Virus record (IMG/VR): IMGVR_UViG_3300037827_000194
Span: 1 to 38,077 of that record
Length of the DNA stretch: 38,077 nt
DNA from: a virus
Strand: one strand, 5' to 3'
Positions 1 to 6,890 of this stretch are shown here, piece after piece. The notes below the pieces were generated by a model. That model ran no database searches. It worked only from the letters and a program-made list of their open reading frames with translations, and was not told the origin of the DNA. Made by a program: the position numbers and the translations under genes. Positions within the stretch are counted from its first letter, which is position 1; every line of letters begins with the position of its first letter.

Positions 1-127
1 ATGAAATTGAAAATACGGTACAGCATAAGTTCATGGTGGCTAAAGAAGCCCTTCCAAAAGAGGAGGAATTTTTACAGGCTTACAAAGACACTCAAAAAGA
101 GTCTGTGCTGGTTTATAATTCTGTTCA
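1..127. repeat. Terminal direct repeat, left copy (assembly overlap)
   Basis: These 127 bases are identical to 37951-38077. The portal reading frame runs straight through the junction when one copy is removed. 127 is the largest k-mer used by common de Bruijn assemblers, so this is most likely the overlap left when a circular or circularly permuted genome is assembled as a linear contig, not a biological terminal repeat. The unique genome length is then 37,950 bp. Confidence 0.95.
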
Positions 128-1061
128 TGAATCCAATCCTGACATGCCAATTAGTAATCCAATACGCGAGGTTAACCGCATTCCGGCACCACCAGAAATT
201 GCCGAAGCCTTTAAAGGAGCTGATTCTCTCATTCAGAATGTATTGGGCTCTTACGATGCTAGTCTTGGGATTAATAATAATCAGCTTTCTGGTATTGCAA
301 TCGTGGAGGCTGCTAGTCAGTCAAACGCTACTGCTATGCCTTACATCGTGGGCTGCTTACAAGGGTTCCAACGAGTAGCTGAAATATATGTGAACTTAAT
401 GCCCAAATACTTTACTACTCCACGCACCATTCCAATCCTTGATGATGATAAGCGACACTTTGTCAAAATCAATCAGGAAGAAGGGCTGCCGATGGATTTC
501 GACACCAATTCACTTAATGTAACCCTCAAGGCGGGCGCAAGCTTCCAGGTTCAGAAATCAAGAACCATAATGATGGTCAAAGAGATGATGGGTATGTCGC
601 CATTGTTTGCTCAGTTCATTGCTGAAAAAGGCTTGAATTTTGTACTGGATAATCTTGAAGGCAAAGGTGTTGAGCAGCTTAAAGCATTAACTGATGAATG
701 GTTGCAAGAATATCAGAAAGAGAAACAAGCAGCGCAACAAGCGGCACAACAAAATCCTGCTGCTATGAAAGCTCAAGTCGATATGCAAAAAATGCAAATG
801 CAAAACCAGCAATCCCAGCAAAAAATGCAACTCGAAATGGCTAAGCTCCAGCAAGAAGAGAAGAAACTTGAAGTAAACCTCAAGCTTGGCGAGCAGTCAT
901 CAACCGTTCAATTGGTGAAGGCGCAAACCGAACATTTTGCAAAACAGGTTGATTTGAAGATTAAAGGCCATGATATGCGCCATCGCCATGTGAAAGAAGC
1001 GCTGGAGTTTCATCATAAATTAAAACATGGTTCACAAGGAAGTAGACCTAATGCAAGCTAG
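1..1061 (+). CDS. Portal protein, C-terminal part (P22 gp1 type)
   Basis: This is the 3' half of the portal gene. The first full codon is at base 3 and the frame is open at the left edge; it continues the gene that starts at 36915 once the duplicated 127 bases are collapsed, giving about 698 residues, close to the 725 of P22 gp1. The fragment has the portal-family stretch VQHKFMVAKEALP near its start. It ends in a long Gln/Lys-rich helix with repeated KMQMQ- and QQAAQQ-type runs (about nt 700-1000), which fits the barrel-like coiled C-terminus of P22 portals. The dodecameric ring sits at one capsid vertex, binds terminase during packaging and later the tail. The stop overlaps the next small gene. 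Confidence 0.93.
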   Translation, partial: EIENTVQHKFMVAKEALPKEEEFLQAYKDTQKESVLVYNSVHESNPDMPISNPIREVNRIPAPPEIAEAFKGADSLIQNVLGSYDASLGINNNQLSGIAIVEAASQSNATAMPYIVGCLQGFQRVAEIYVNLMPKYFTTPRTIPILDDDKRHFVKINQEEGLPMDFDTNSLNVTLKAGASFQVQKSRTIMMVKEMMGMSPLFAQFIAEKGLNFVLDNLEGKGVEQLKALTDEWLQEYQKEKQAAQQAAQQNPAAMKAQVDMQKMQMQNQQSQQKMQLEMAKLQQEEKKLEVNLKLGEQSSTVQLVKAQTEHFAKQVDLKIKGHDMRHRHVKEALEFHHKLKHGSQGSRPNAS

Positions 1062-1263
1062 AACGTTGTTAACTATTGGTAAGCCAATGGATAAAGATGA
1101 ATGGGTAATCTGCGTTAGCAATGATTTGCACCGATTCGTTATTCCATGTGCTCGGGTTGAATGGTCAATTCCTTGGTACGGCAAAGAATTTCATCCTGAG
1201 GAAATTAAAGAATTAATAGGTTTTTTACAAAAAACATTAGAGGAGAGAGAAGAAAATGAGTAA
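1051..1263 (+). CDS. Small hypothetical protein, 70 aa
   Basis: I chose the ATG at 1051 because AAGGAAG at 1036-1042 sits 8 bases upstream; an earlier ATG at 1027 lies further inside the portal gene and lacks a ribosome site. The product is soluble and mildly acidic, with a Trp-rich middle (DEWVICV, RVEWSIPWYGKEF) and an acidic helical tail (EEIKELIGFLQKTLEEREE). I recognise no family. It overlaps the portal stop and the next start by a few bases, so it is probably translated as part of the portal-to-scaffold polycistron. Confidence 0.75.
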   Translation: MQARTLLTIGKPMDKDEWVICVSNDLHRFVIPCARVEWSIPWYGKEFHPEEIKELIGFLQKTLEEREENE

Positions 1264-1426
1264 GATTAAATGGAATGACCTAAAGGACGCCACGCCAAAT
1301 GAGCTTAAAAAAACCTACAAGCTCAATGATCGTCAGCTTGAGAATCAAGTACGCAAACATATGGATGGCGCAAACCCTGCTGAGCGCAGAGGATTGTATG
1401 AAACTGTTTGGTCTAACAAGAAATAG
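1256..1426 (+). CDS. Small hypothetical protein, 56 aa
   Basis: The ATG at 1256 follows GAGGAGAG, a strong ribosome site inside the previous gene's end, and overlaps that gene by 8 bases. The product is charged and helical (MSKIKWNDLKDATPNELKK at the N-terminus; the end is WSNKK). Too short for family assignment by eye. Tight packing and a good ribosome site argue that it is translated. Confidence 0.7.
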   Translation: MSKIKWNDLKDATPNELKKTYKLNDRQLENQVRKHMDGANPAERRGLYETVWSNKK

Positions 1427-1434
1427 GAATTGCC

Positions 1435-1584
1435 ATGCCATTGAATAAAGGTGCTAAACCAGGAAGCAAAAAGTTTGGTGAAAATATTGCTACTGAGATT
1501 AAAGCAAATAAACCAAGAAATCAGGCTATAGCAATCGCCTTTTCTGAGGCTAAAGAAGGTAAAAAAAGGAGAAAAAAGAAATGA
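1435..1584 (+). CDS. Small basic protein, DUF6496-like, 49 aa
   Basis: The frame has the pattern of small phage proteins in which a Lys/Gly N-terminus is followed by ENIxTEIKANKPRNQAIAIAFS, close to the 'KTEI..GKPQKQAVAIA' signature I associate with the DUF6496 family. The C-terminus is a run of Lys and Arg (KKRRKKK), suggesting nucleic-acid binding, but no function is established. The stop overlaps the ATG of the DUF2829 gene, so the two are translationally coupled. Confidence 0.72.
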   Translation: MPLNKGAKPGSKKFGENIATEIKANKPRNQAIAIAFSEAKEGKKRRKKK

Positions 1585-1871
1585 ATTTTAGTGATGCTTT
1601 AGAATTAATAAAGAAGGGCGAATTATTATCACGAACGGGATTAGATTGTGGATGGCATAATAAAGAGATGTTTGTCTTTTTGGTAAGTGGCTCACAATTC
1701 AAAGTAAATAGAGCCCCTTTATTGGGCATTTTTCCAGAAGGTACGGAAATTAATTATAATCCTCATATCGATATAAAATATCATGACGGCACTATTGGTA
1801 TCTGGACACCTTCTATGAATGATTTAATGGCGGAGGATTGGATTATTCACAAAGGAATTGGTCATTACTAA
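1581..1871 (+). CDS. DUF2829 protein, candidate Tad2-family anti-Thoeris sponge
   Basis: The 96-residue product has the full DUF2829 pattern: MNFSDALELIKKGELLSR at the N-terminus, then VNRAPLLGIFPEGTEINYNP, HIDIKYHDGTIGIW and a closing LMAEDWII. Established knowledge: DUF2829 is the fold of Tad2, a phage protein that sequesters the cyclic-ADP-ribose-type signal made by Thoeris defence. The length and motif order match family members, with no truncation. GGAGAAAAAAG upstream provides the ribosome site and the start overlaps the previous stop. Lying as a cargo gene between portal and scaffold fits an accessory counter-defence role. Family membership is strong; actual signal binding is inferred. 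Confidence 0.85.
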   Translation: MNFSDALELIKKGELLSRTGLDCGWHNKEMFVFLVSGSQFKVNRAPLLGIFPEGTEINYNPHIDIKYHDGTIGIWTPSMNDLMAEDWIIHKGIGHY

Positions 1872-1880
1872 GGAAAACAA

Positions 1881-1997
1881 ATGAAAATGAAGAAAAAAGA
1901 CATCAAACAGCGCGAAAAGAAAATGTCAAAGCATATGGACGCAACACAAGACAAAAAGCTTTTTAAAAAGATAATCAAAAAGGACTGCATGAAATGA
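1881..1997 (+). CDS. Tiny lysine-rich protein, 38 aa
   Basis: ATG at 1881 after AAGGAAAAC. The product is extremely basic (MKMKKKDIKQREKKMSK start, KKLFKKIIKKD near the end) and probably one helix. It overlaps the next ATG (ATGA type), so coupling to the following gene is likely. No family recognised; nucleic-acid binding is only a guess from charge. Confidence 0.6.
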   Translation: MKMKKKDIKQREKKMSKHMDATQDKKLFKKIIKKDCMK

Positions 1998-2230
1998 GTG
2001 ATTTAGAGCAGCGTTTAGACGCGGTATGTGAGTCAATGGAATTAGCGAAAGCTGAATTTGAGCAAGCCACTCAATGTTGCGTTGAAGCAATTCAAGGGAT
2101 GAATCGACGTGTTGAACGACTGGAGATTTTCTTAAATGAAAATTCAACTTGGAACTTAACAATGAAAGTCAAACTGGAGCGTATAGAAAAATGGATAGAG
2201 AGCGAAAAAAATCTGGCGGCAAAGTCTTAG
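1994..2230 (+). CDS. Coiled-coil hypothetical protein, 78 aa
   Basis: The start overlaps the previous stop; AAGGA lies 10 bases upstream. The sequence is almost wholly heptad-like (LEQRLDAVCESMELAKAEFE, then RRVERLEIFLNE and KLERIEKWIESEK), so a coiled-coil oligomer is expected. There is no membrane segment. It may be a virion-assembly accessory from its place between portal and scaffold, but nothing in it names a role. Confidence 0.7.
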   Translation: MSDLEQRLDAVCESMELAKAEFEQATQCCVEAIQGMNRRVERLEIFLNENSTWNLTMKVKLERIEKWIESEKNLAAKS

Positions 2231-2439
2231 ACAAAGACCCGTATGACAGACGAGAAGAAAAAGTCACTAAAAAGGCTTTCAAATCCGTTGAAAAATCGGT
2301 CAAACCTGTTGCCAAGGACACCAACAAGACTCGCAGAAAGGAAACCAAAGCGCGACTTGTAGGCGATACAGTGCCAGCGGTAAAACCTAAATCGAACCTT
2401 AAAAAAGACATGAAAAAGTCTATGAAAGGTAAGTGTTAA
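2191..2439 (+). CDS. Lysine-rich hypothetical protein, 82 aa
   Basis: I prefer ATG 2191 (GGAG at 2176-2179) to an earlier in-frame ATG at 2149, which would overlap the previous gene more. The product is very basic and low in hydrophobics (MDRERKKSGGKVLDKD start; repeated KSVEKSVK, KETKAR, KKDMKKSMKGK), so probably disordered and nucleic-acid binding. Its reverse strand gives spurious open frames. No family recognised. Confidence 0.62.
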   Translation: MDRERKKSGGKVLDKDPYDRREEKVTKKAFKSVEKSVKPVAKDTNKTRRKETKARLVGDTVPAVKPKSNLKKDMKKSMKGKC

Positions 2440-2459
2440 TTCATCACAAGGAGCGTGCC

Positions 2460-2723
2460 ATGCAAATGCTTTTGACATTTATTGGTAGTCATTTACTTAC
2501 TATTCTTGAAGGTTTATTGGTTCAAGAAGAGCCTGTAATTGTAGCTCAAGTTGAAAAAGAAGCTCAATTATTGATTGCTAAAATTGAATCTCTGTTGCAA
2601 GCCAAATCACCAGCTGCGGCAGCTGCTTTAAATCCTGCAATTAATTTGGTTGGCACATTGGCAAACGATGCGGTTGCGGCTGCGGGAAACGCAGTTGCTC
2701 AAGACGTTGCCAAGGCATCGTAA
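2460..2723 (+). CDS. Alanine-rich amphipathic protein, 87 aa
   Basis: ATG 2460 is preceded by AAGGAG at 2448-2453, a consensus ribosome site; a GTG at 2433 is less likely. The N-terminus is hydrophobic (MLLTFIGSHLLTILEGLL), possibly membrane-associating. The rest is Ala-rich helix (AKSPAAAAALNPAIN, NDAVAAAGNAVAQDVAKA). The layout resembles small phage proteins that bind membranes or pack against capsids, but I cannot assign one. Confidence 0.7.
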   Translation: MQMLLTFIGSHLLTILEGLLVQEEPVIVAQVEKEAQLLIAKIESLLQAKSPAAAAALNPAINLVGTLANDAVAAAGNAVAQDVAKAS

Positions 2724-2733
2724 GGAGCTTAAA

Positions 2734-2916
2734 ATGGCTGAAAAGAAAAATTGGATTTCTGGTGCTATAAAAAAACCAGGCGCATTAAGAAAAGAATTAC
2801 ATATAAAAGAAGGTAAAAAAATTCCCGAAAAAAAATTAGAAAAAGCAGCTAAAAAACCAGGAAAAGAGGGAAGAAGGGCAAGATTGGCAGAAACATTTAA
2901 AAAAATGAAGAAATAA
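2734..2916 (+). CDS. Small basic phage protein with KKPG repeats, 60 aa
   Basis: ATG 2734 has AAGGAG at 2722-2727, which rules out the longer frame starting inside the previous gene. The protein has a WISGAIKKPGALRKEL start, a middle KEGKKIPEKKLEKAAKKPG and an end RRARLAETFKKMKK. I recall the same pattern in small proteins near portal genes of many environmental phages, but no established function. Net charge is strongly positive, so DNA contact inside the virion is possible. Confidence 0.75.
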   Translation: MAEKKNWISGAIKKPGALRKELHIKEGKKIPEKKLEKAAKKPGKEGRRARLAETFKKMKK

Positions 2917-2952
2917 AGATAAAATAATTAACTCTTTAATAAGGACATTAAA

Positions 2953-3156
2953 ATGAGCGAATATAAATGCAAAGAAGGAATGATTGATAACCGTATGGTT
3001 AAGGACAATCATCAACAAGGTATTGAGCGTGTAAAACAGCGTAAAGGCGATACAAATCGCGCAGACAAAGAAGGCCATAAAGGCAAGATGGGTATGAATA
3101 TTCCCAGCGAGTCACATTGGAAACGCAATGACATTTTAACCCCAAGAAAAGCATAA
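2953..3156 (+). CDS. Small hydrophilic protein, 67 aa
   Basis: ATG 2953 follows AAGGACATTAAA. The product is charged and Gly/Lys/His-rich with no hydrophobic core (CKEGMIDNRMVKDNHQQG, DKEGHKGKMGMNIPSESHW), so probably disordered. It is the last of the small-gene run before the first large structural gene, 13 bases upstream. No family recognised. Confidence 0.68.
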   Translation: MSEYKCKEGMIDNRMVKDNHQQGIERVKQRKGDTNRADKEGHKGKMGMNIPSESHWKRNDILTPRKA

Positions 3157-3169
3157 GATAAGGACTATC

Positions 3170-4177
3170 ATGCCTACGATATATCAGCTTCCAATTCAAC
3201 AGCCTGCGATGGTAGGCGTGAATCCAAATTTAAAATTTGCTGTATTTGGTGATAATCTTGCAACAATAACCGCTGCTGGTTACCTTAATTCAGTCAACCT
3301 TGAATCTAATCCAATTGCTTCCACCGATGTTTTACAAGTGTTATATAGCTTCAACAATGTCACCAAAGTGGGTACTTATGGAGTATTTACGGTATCGATT
3401 AATAATAGTGGTGTTATCACGCTTGTTGAATTTACTGGAACAAGCGGTATTGTTTTACCAACAATTGCAAATCATATTGCAACCTTTACCAATACAACAG
3501 GGACTATAAGCGAAGACCCAACAACAGCTATTTCAGGTGGAAACATTCAAGCTGGACTATCTGGTACGGCTGGAACTTTAGCCTCATTTCCTGCTACTGC
3601 TAGCAAGGGTTCGTTAATTGTTGCTGGTGTTGCTAACACAGGGAATACCAATACAACCATTAGCAATGCTGCAATGGGTCAAGCCTCGGTCATTAGCATT
3701 CCTGACCCCGCCGCTGCAACTGCTGACTTTGTTTTAGCGCCAGCTGCTTTAGTTAATAATAATCTTGTGAAAGCAAGCGGTACTGCGGGTCTTGTGGCTG
3801 ATGCGGGTTTTGCTGCTGCCAACGTGATGCTGAATAACGCCGTTAACACCATGATAGGTTCTGGTCAAATTATCCTTGTTAAGGCTAATGGTACAGAAGC
3901 TGCCAATGCCGTTACAGCAAGTGGTAATGCTGGGGTGATAACAACCTCTTCATTGACTACAGCTGGTGGTGCTACTTATGCCATTACTTGGACAAATACC
4001 AAAATTACAGTAACTTCTGTAATTGGATTAACAATCCAAGGTGGTAGTAATAATGCCACAAATAACATTACCTTTACTTGTGTTCCAGGTTCTGGTACAG
4101 CTACATTAACCATATTTAATAATACCGCTGCTACTGCTTTAAATGGTACACTTTTAATTGGGTACTCAGTTTTATAA
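3170..4177 (+). CDS. Putative virion surface or decoration protein, 335 aa
   Basis: ATG 3170 with AAGGA at 3160-3164. The N-terminus MPTIYQLPIQQPAMVGVNP leads into a beta-rich domain (LKFAVFGDNLATITAAGYL, VLQVLYSFN). From about residue 115 the protein is almost all small and Thr/Ala/Val residues (FVLAPAALVNNNLVKASGTA, GSGTATLTIFNN), typical of beta-sandwich virion surface proteins. There is no signal peptide or membrane helix. Position between portal and scaffold suggests a structural role; decoration is an inference. A hairpin follows the stop at 4193-4234. Confidence 0.7.
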   Translation: MPTIYQLPIQQPAMVGVNPNLKFAVFGDNLATITAAGYLNSVNLESNPIASTDVLQVLYSFNNVTKVGTYGVFTVSINNSGVITLVEFTGTSGIVLPTIANHIATFTNTTGTISEDPTTAISGGNIQAGLSGTAGTLASFPATASKGSLIVAGVANTGNTNTTISNAAMGQASVISIPDPAAATADFVLAPAALVNNNLVKASGTAGLVADAGFAAANVMLNNAVNTMIGSGQIILVKANGTEAANAVTASGNAGVITTSSLTTAGGATYAITWTNTKITVTSVIGLTIQGGSNNATNNITFTCVPGSGTATLTIFNNTAATALNGTLLIGYSVL

Positions 4178-4192
4178 AGCGTTTGTTCCCTG

Positions 4193-4234
4193 GTTGGGCT
4201 TAATATTTTTCCTTCCTTTTTGATTAAGCCCAAC
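4193..4234 (+). terminator. Hairpin between convergent genes
   Basis: GTTGGGCTTAAT at 4193-4204 pairs perfectly with ATTAAGCCCAAC at 4223-4234 around an 18-base loop rich in T. It lies between the structural gene ending at 4177 (+) and the reverse-strand gene ending at 4239, so it may stop transcription from both sides. The downstream T-run is weak, which lowers confidence in factor-independent termination. Confidence 0.6.
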
Positions 4235-4238
4235 ATTT

Positions 4239-4433
4239 TCAATGAACTGGTTTCAAATTATCTTTGAACCATTTGTCCACATTTTCCGCTGTATAATAAA
4301 CCTTACCATTTAGTTTGTGATATTTCGGACTATTGCCCTCATAACGCGCTTTTCTAAACCAATGAATGGATAGGCCATAGCGTGCCGAAACCTCTTTTTC
4401 TACTAAATATTGAACACCATCCAATAATAACAT
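4239..4433 (-). CDS. AlpA/excisionase-like helix-turn-helix regulator, 64 aa
   Basis: This reverse-strand gene encodes a small winged-helix protein of the MerR/AlpA/Xis type: VEKEVSARYGLSIHWFRKAR forms the helix-turn-helix, then SPKYHKLNGKVYYTAENVDKWF is the wing and C-terminal helix. Such proteins select DNA targets as regulators or excisionases. AAGGAT lies just upstream of the start on its strand. It is the only reverse gene inside the head module, so it has its own promoter, and it faces the scaffold leader, which it could control. No integrase is present, so an excisionase role looks unlikely. Confidence 0.8.
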   Translation of the reverse strand: MLLLDGVQYLVEKEVSARYGLSIHWFRKARYEGNSPKYHKLNGKVYYTAENVDKWFKDNLKPVH

Positions 4434-4750
4434 AATTATCCTTAATTAAGTTCAAAAGTCTATCTAAACATCATATTTCATTCCATTTAATTAGTTAACC
4501 TCGTTTACGTCATATTGATTCAGTAAAACTAATATTAAGTCATACCGCTCTATACGCCTCATTGTTGGTTATCCCTTACTTGGCTACCCTTAGAGTGTGA
4601 AATCGCAAATGGTGCAATGGACTGCAATTCACACACGAGACCCGCGCGTAATGCGGGGATGATTTATTCAGCGTGGCGGCGTAATAGCTCGAGACCTGTT
4701 CGATAGGCAGAGGAATTACCGTGGCGGGGCAATAGCTAGAAGGGACTGTT
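4434..4750. other. Intergenic leader with two hairpins and a tandem repeat
   Basis: This 317-base gap separates the divergent AlpA-like and scaffold genes. On the + strand GTGTGAA (4595-4601) pairs with TTCACAC (4628-4634), and CCCGC (4641-4645) pairs with GCGGG (4653-4657). A 20-base unit beginning GTGGCGG and containing AATAGCT occurs at 4673-4692 and 4721-4740 with 3 mismatches, the second copy next to the scaffold ribosome site. I see no convincing -35/-10 pair and no tRNA cloverleaf. A structured 5' leader controlling scaffold expression is plausible. Confidence 0.55.
4673..4740 (+). repeat. Two 20-bp imperfect direct repeats upstream of scaffold
   Basis: GTGGCGGCGTAATAGCTCGA (4673-4692) and GTGGCGGGGCAATAGCTAGA (4721-4740) differ at three positions and are 48 bases apart, about 4.5 helical turns. 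The second copy ends 10 bases before the scaffold ATG and touches its ribosome site (AAGGGA). They could be protein-binding sites on DNA or RNA. Confidence 0.6.
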
Positions 4751-5458
4751 ATGGATAATAGTGTTATGGATAACGTGTCTGATACAACTCAGGCTCAGGT
4801 ACAAGAAACCGCTCAGCAAGCACAAGAGCGACTTTTTAAGCAATCCGAGTTAAATGAGATTGTAGGGCGAGCAAAGCATGATGCTGTTGAAAGTTTTAAA
4901 CGGCAACAACAGACGCAATATGCGCAGCAAGCACCGCAGTCAAGTCAAGCTCAAAGCTCTAAATCATTGTCGGAAGATGATGTTAAGCGACTAACAAGCG
5001 AAGAGTTAGCACGCCAACGCGATCAGTGGACTCGTGAAGCCCAAGAGAAAGCGGACGCAGAAGTGGCTCAGCGCATTGTAAATAGCTACAAAGAGAAAAT
5101 TGCTCCTGGGAAAGAGAAGTATGAGGATTTCGAAGCCGTCACTAATAATGTCGATATGAGATATTATCCAAATGTCGTTCAGCTTTTAGCCGAGTACGTG
5201 GATAATTCCCATGATGTTATTTACGAACTAGCAAAGAACAGAACAAAACTGTATCAGCTAGAGTCAACGTGCGCTCACAACCCTCAAGATGCCATTTATG
5301 AAGTGAAACGTTTGTCAGATTCTATCAAAGCAAACGAATCAACCTCACAGATGAAACATGCCAATAGCCCTTTATCTCAACAAAGACCTTCTAACACCGG
5401 AACGGATTCAGGTAGTACTCTGTCTATGAAGGATTTGAAGAGAAAGTATAAGGCATAG
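4751..5458 (+). CDS. Scaffolding protein, 235 aa
   Basis: The protein directly precedes the coat gene, as in P22. It is acidic, Gln-rich and helical (AQVQETAQQAQERL, QQTQYAQQAPQSSQAQSS, QRIVNSYKEKIA) and ends in a short basic helix (SMKDLKRKYKA), matching P22-type scaffolds whose basic C-terminus binds coat. The middle holds a family-like block (KEKYEDFEAVTNNVD, VVQLLAEYVDNSHDVIYELA). It would direct procapsid assembly and exit before packaging. AAGGGACTGTT precedes the ATG. Confidence 0.85.
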   Translation: MDNSVMDNVSDTTQAQVQETAQQAQERLFKQSELNEIVGRAKHDAVESFKRQQQTQYAQQAPQSSQAQSSKSLSEDDVKRLTSEELARQRDQWTREAQEKADAEVAQRIVNSYKEKIAPGKEKYEDFEAVTNNVDMRYYPNVVQLLAEYVDNSHDVIYELAKNRTKLYQLESTCAHNPQDAIYEVKRLSDSIKANESTSQMKHANSPLSQQRPSNTGTDSGSTLSMKDLKRKYKA

Positions 5459-5514
5459 GCAGGAAATTACGCTCTGAATCCTAACTTAATGGATGAAAGT
5501 TAGGAGTTATTAAC

Positions 5515-6831
5515 ATGGCAGTTTTTCCGAATAATATTTTACAAACCGTCCAAACCTATCAACGGTCTGGTCTTGCGCTGTTACAGAACTTATGTTGTCA
5601 TATTTCTACAGCTAATACAAAATTTAAAGATTTTGACAAAATTCAAGCCAATTTAGGCTCGACTGTCACTTTCGATTTACCACCACGTGCGACCACTACA
5701 GCCGGACTTGTTGCGTCATTTCAACCCGCTGTTCAACGTGTTCAACAATTGGTGTGTGACCAAGCTAACAACAGTTCATTCGCTGTTACCTCTCAACAAC
5801 GTATCTTTAACTTAGAGAAAGGTGAAGAAGACTACATGCGAGTTTTCGGAAAATCCTTTATTGCTGAATTAGCAACTCAAGTCGAAGGAAACGTGGCTCT
5901 TAACTGGGCATCTGCGGTTCAAAGTCAATTAGATGGCACCTTAAACACGTTTTCAGGACCATATCGTTACTTCGGTAATGGTTCTACAGCATTGACTTCT
6001 TACCAACAATTAGCGCAAGCCATTATGTTCTTCAAGAACTACGGCTCTGTTGCTGAGGGTATTAAGGTTTATCTTCCTGATACTGTGGTTCCTGCTGTTG
6101 TAGGTAATGGTCTTAACCAATTCGTTCCTCATCGTAACGATGAAATCGCGATGTCTTGGGAAATTGGGGACTTCGGTACTCCATTAGTTAGCTACTACCA
6201 GTCAAACTTAATGCCAATTCACGTGTCTGGTGACACTGGTGTTAATCAACAAACATTCACTGTTGTAAGTGTTAACGACCCTACTGGCCAAAACGTAACA
6301 CAAATTACTGTAAGCGGTGCGACTGCTAGTGATGCCAATGCGGTGTTCTCTGGTGACTTGTTCAGCTTCCAAGACGGTGTTTCTGGTCAGCCAAACATGC
6401 GTTACTTGACCTTCGTAGGCCACTTCCCAAGTGCCAACCAGGTTCAATTCCGTGCTACTGCTAACGCTGCGGCCAATGCCTCTGGTGTTGTAACCATCAA
6501 CATTACTCCAGCATTAAATTGGGCTGGTGGACAAAATCAAAACCTAAACAACCCAATCGCGGCTGGAATGCAAATCCTTGGAGTTGCTTCTCACCGTTGC
6601 GGCGGTATTTTGGGTGGCGATGCGTTCTACCTTGCTATGCCTCAATTACCAGAACAAAGTCCTTACGATACTGCAAATGAGTATGACGATGACACTGGCG
6701 TGTCCATGCGCTTGACCTACGGTTCTCTGTTCGGTCAAAACGAGACAGGCATGATTTATGACGAAACTCATGGTTCAGTAATCGTTCCTGAGTACTCAAT
6801 GCGATATGTTATACCTCTTTCTCAGGGTTAA
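5515..6831 (+). CDS. Major capsid protein, P22 coat (gp5) family, 438 aa
   Basis: Length (438 versus 430 in P22) and position after scaffold agree with a P22-type HK97-fold coat protein. Visible family features are the N-terminal helix region (NNILQTVQTYQRSGLALLQN), VTFDLPPR, a central insertion-domain region (TFTVVSVNDPTGQN to MRYLTFVGHF, residues about 240-310) and the C-terminal LTYGSLFGQNETGMIYDETHG. TTAGGAG precedes the ATG. The codons are richer in CAA/GGT/GCT than in nearby small genes, consistent with high expression. A strong hairpin follows, then an HNH gene. Confidence 0.93.
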   Translation: MAVFPNNILQTVQTYQRSGLALLQNLCCHISTANTKFKDFDKIQANLGSTVTFDLPPRATTTAGLVASFQPAVQRVQQLVCDQANNSSFAVTSQQRIFNLEKGEEDYMRVFGKSFIAELATQVEGNVALNWASAVQSQLDGTLNTFSGPYRYFGNGSTALTSYQQLAQAIMFFKNYGSVAEGIKVYLPDTVVPAVVGNGLNQFVPHRNDEIAMSWEIGDFGTPLVSYYQSNLMPIHVSGDTGVNQQTFTVVSVNDPTGQNVTQITVSGATASDANAVFSGDLFSFQDGVSGQPNMRYLTFVGHFPSANQVQFRATANAAANASGVVTINITPALNWAGGQNQNLNNPIAAGMQILGVASHRCGGILGGDAFYLAMPQLPEQSPYDTANEYDDDTGVSMRLTYGSLFGQNETGMIYDETHGSVIVPEYSMRYVIPLSQG

Positions 6832-6843
6832 AGTTTGATCCAT

Positions 6844-6882
6844 CTTCAAGATTAGAGGATAATATCCTCTTTAATCTTGAAG
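6844..6882 (+). terminator. Long hairpin after coat gene that covers the next ribosome site
   Basis: CTTCAAGATTA (6844-6854) pairs with TAATCTTGAAG (6872-6882), and inside it GAGGAT (6855-6860) pairs with ATCCTC (6864-6869); two unpaired T sit at 6870-6871 and the loop is 3 bases. Downstream is GAATTGAAATG, with no T-run, so efficient intrinsic termination is doubtful. The 3' arm includes the first bases of the AAGGA ribosome site (6880-6884) of the HNH gene, so folding should hide it. Confidence 0.75.
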
Positions 6883-6890
6883 GAATTGAA

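Noticed and set aside
1-378. Open frame of 125 codons on + from base 1
   Set aside because: It is a shadow of the portal reading frame, which has family motifs and continues across the circular junction.
2169-2478. Two overlapping reverse-strand frames of about 80 codons
   Set aside because: They are antisense to a Lys-rich gene, lack ribosome sites, and are explained by its codon bias.
4590-4745. Possible tRNA (contains GTTCGATAGG)
   Set aside because: The stems around that T-loop-like string do not form a cloverleaf; no acceptor stem pairs.
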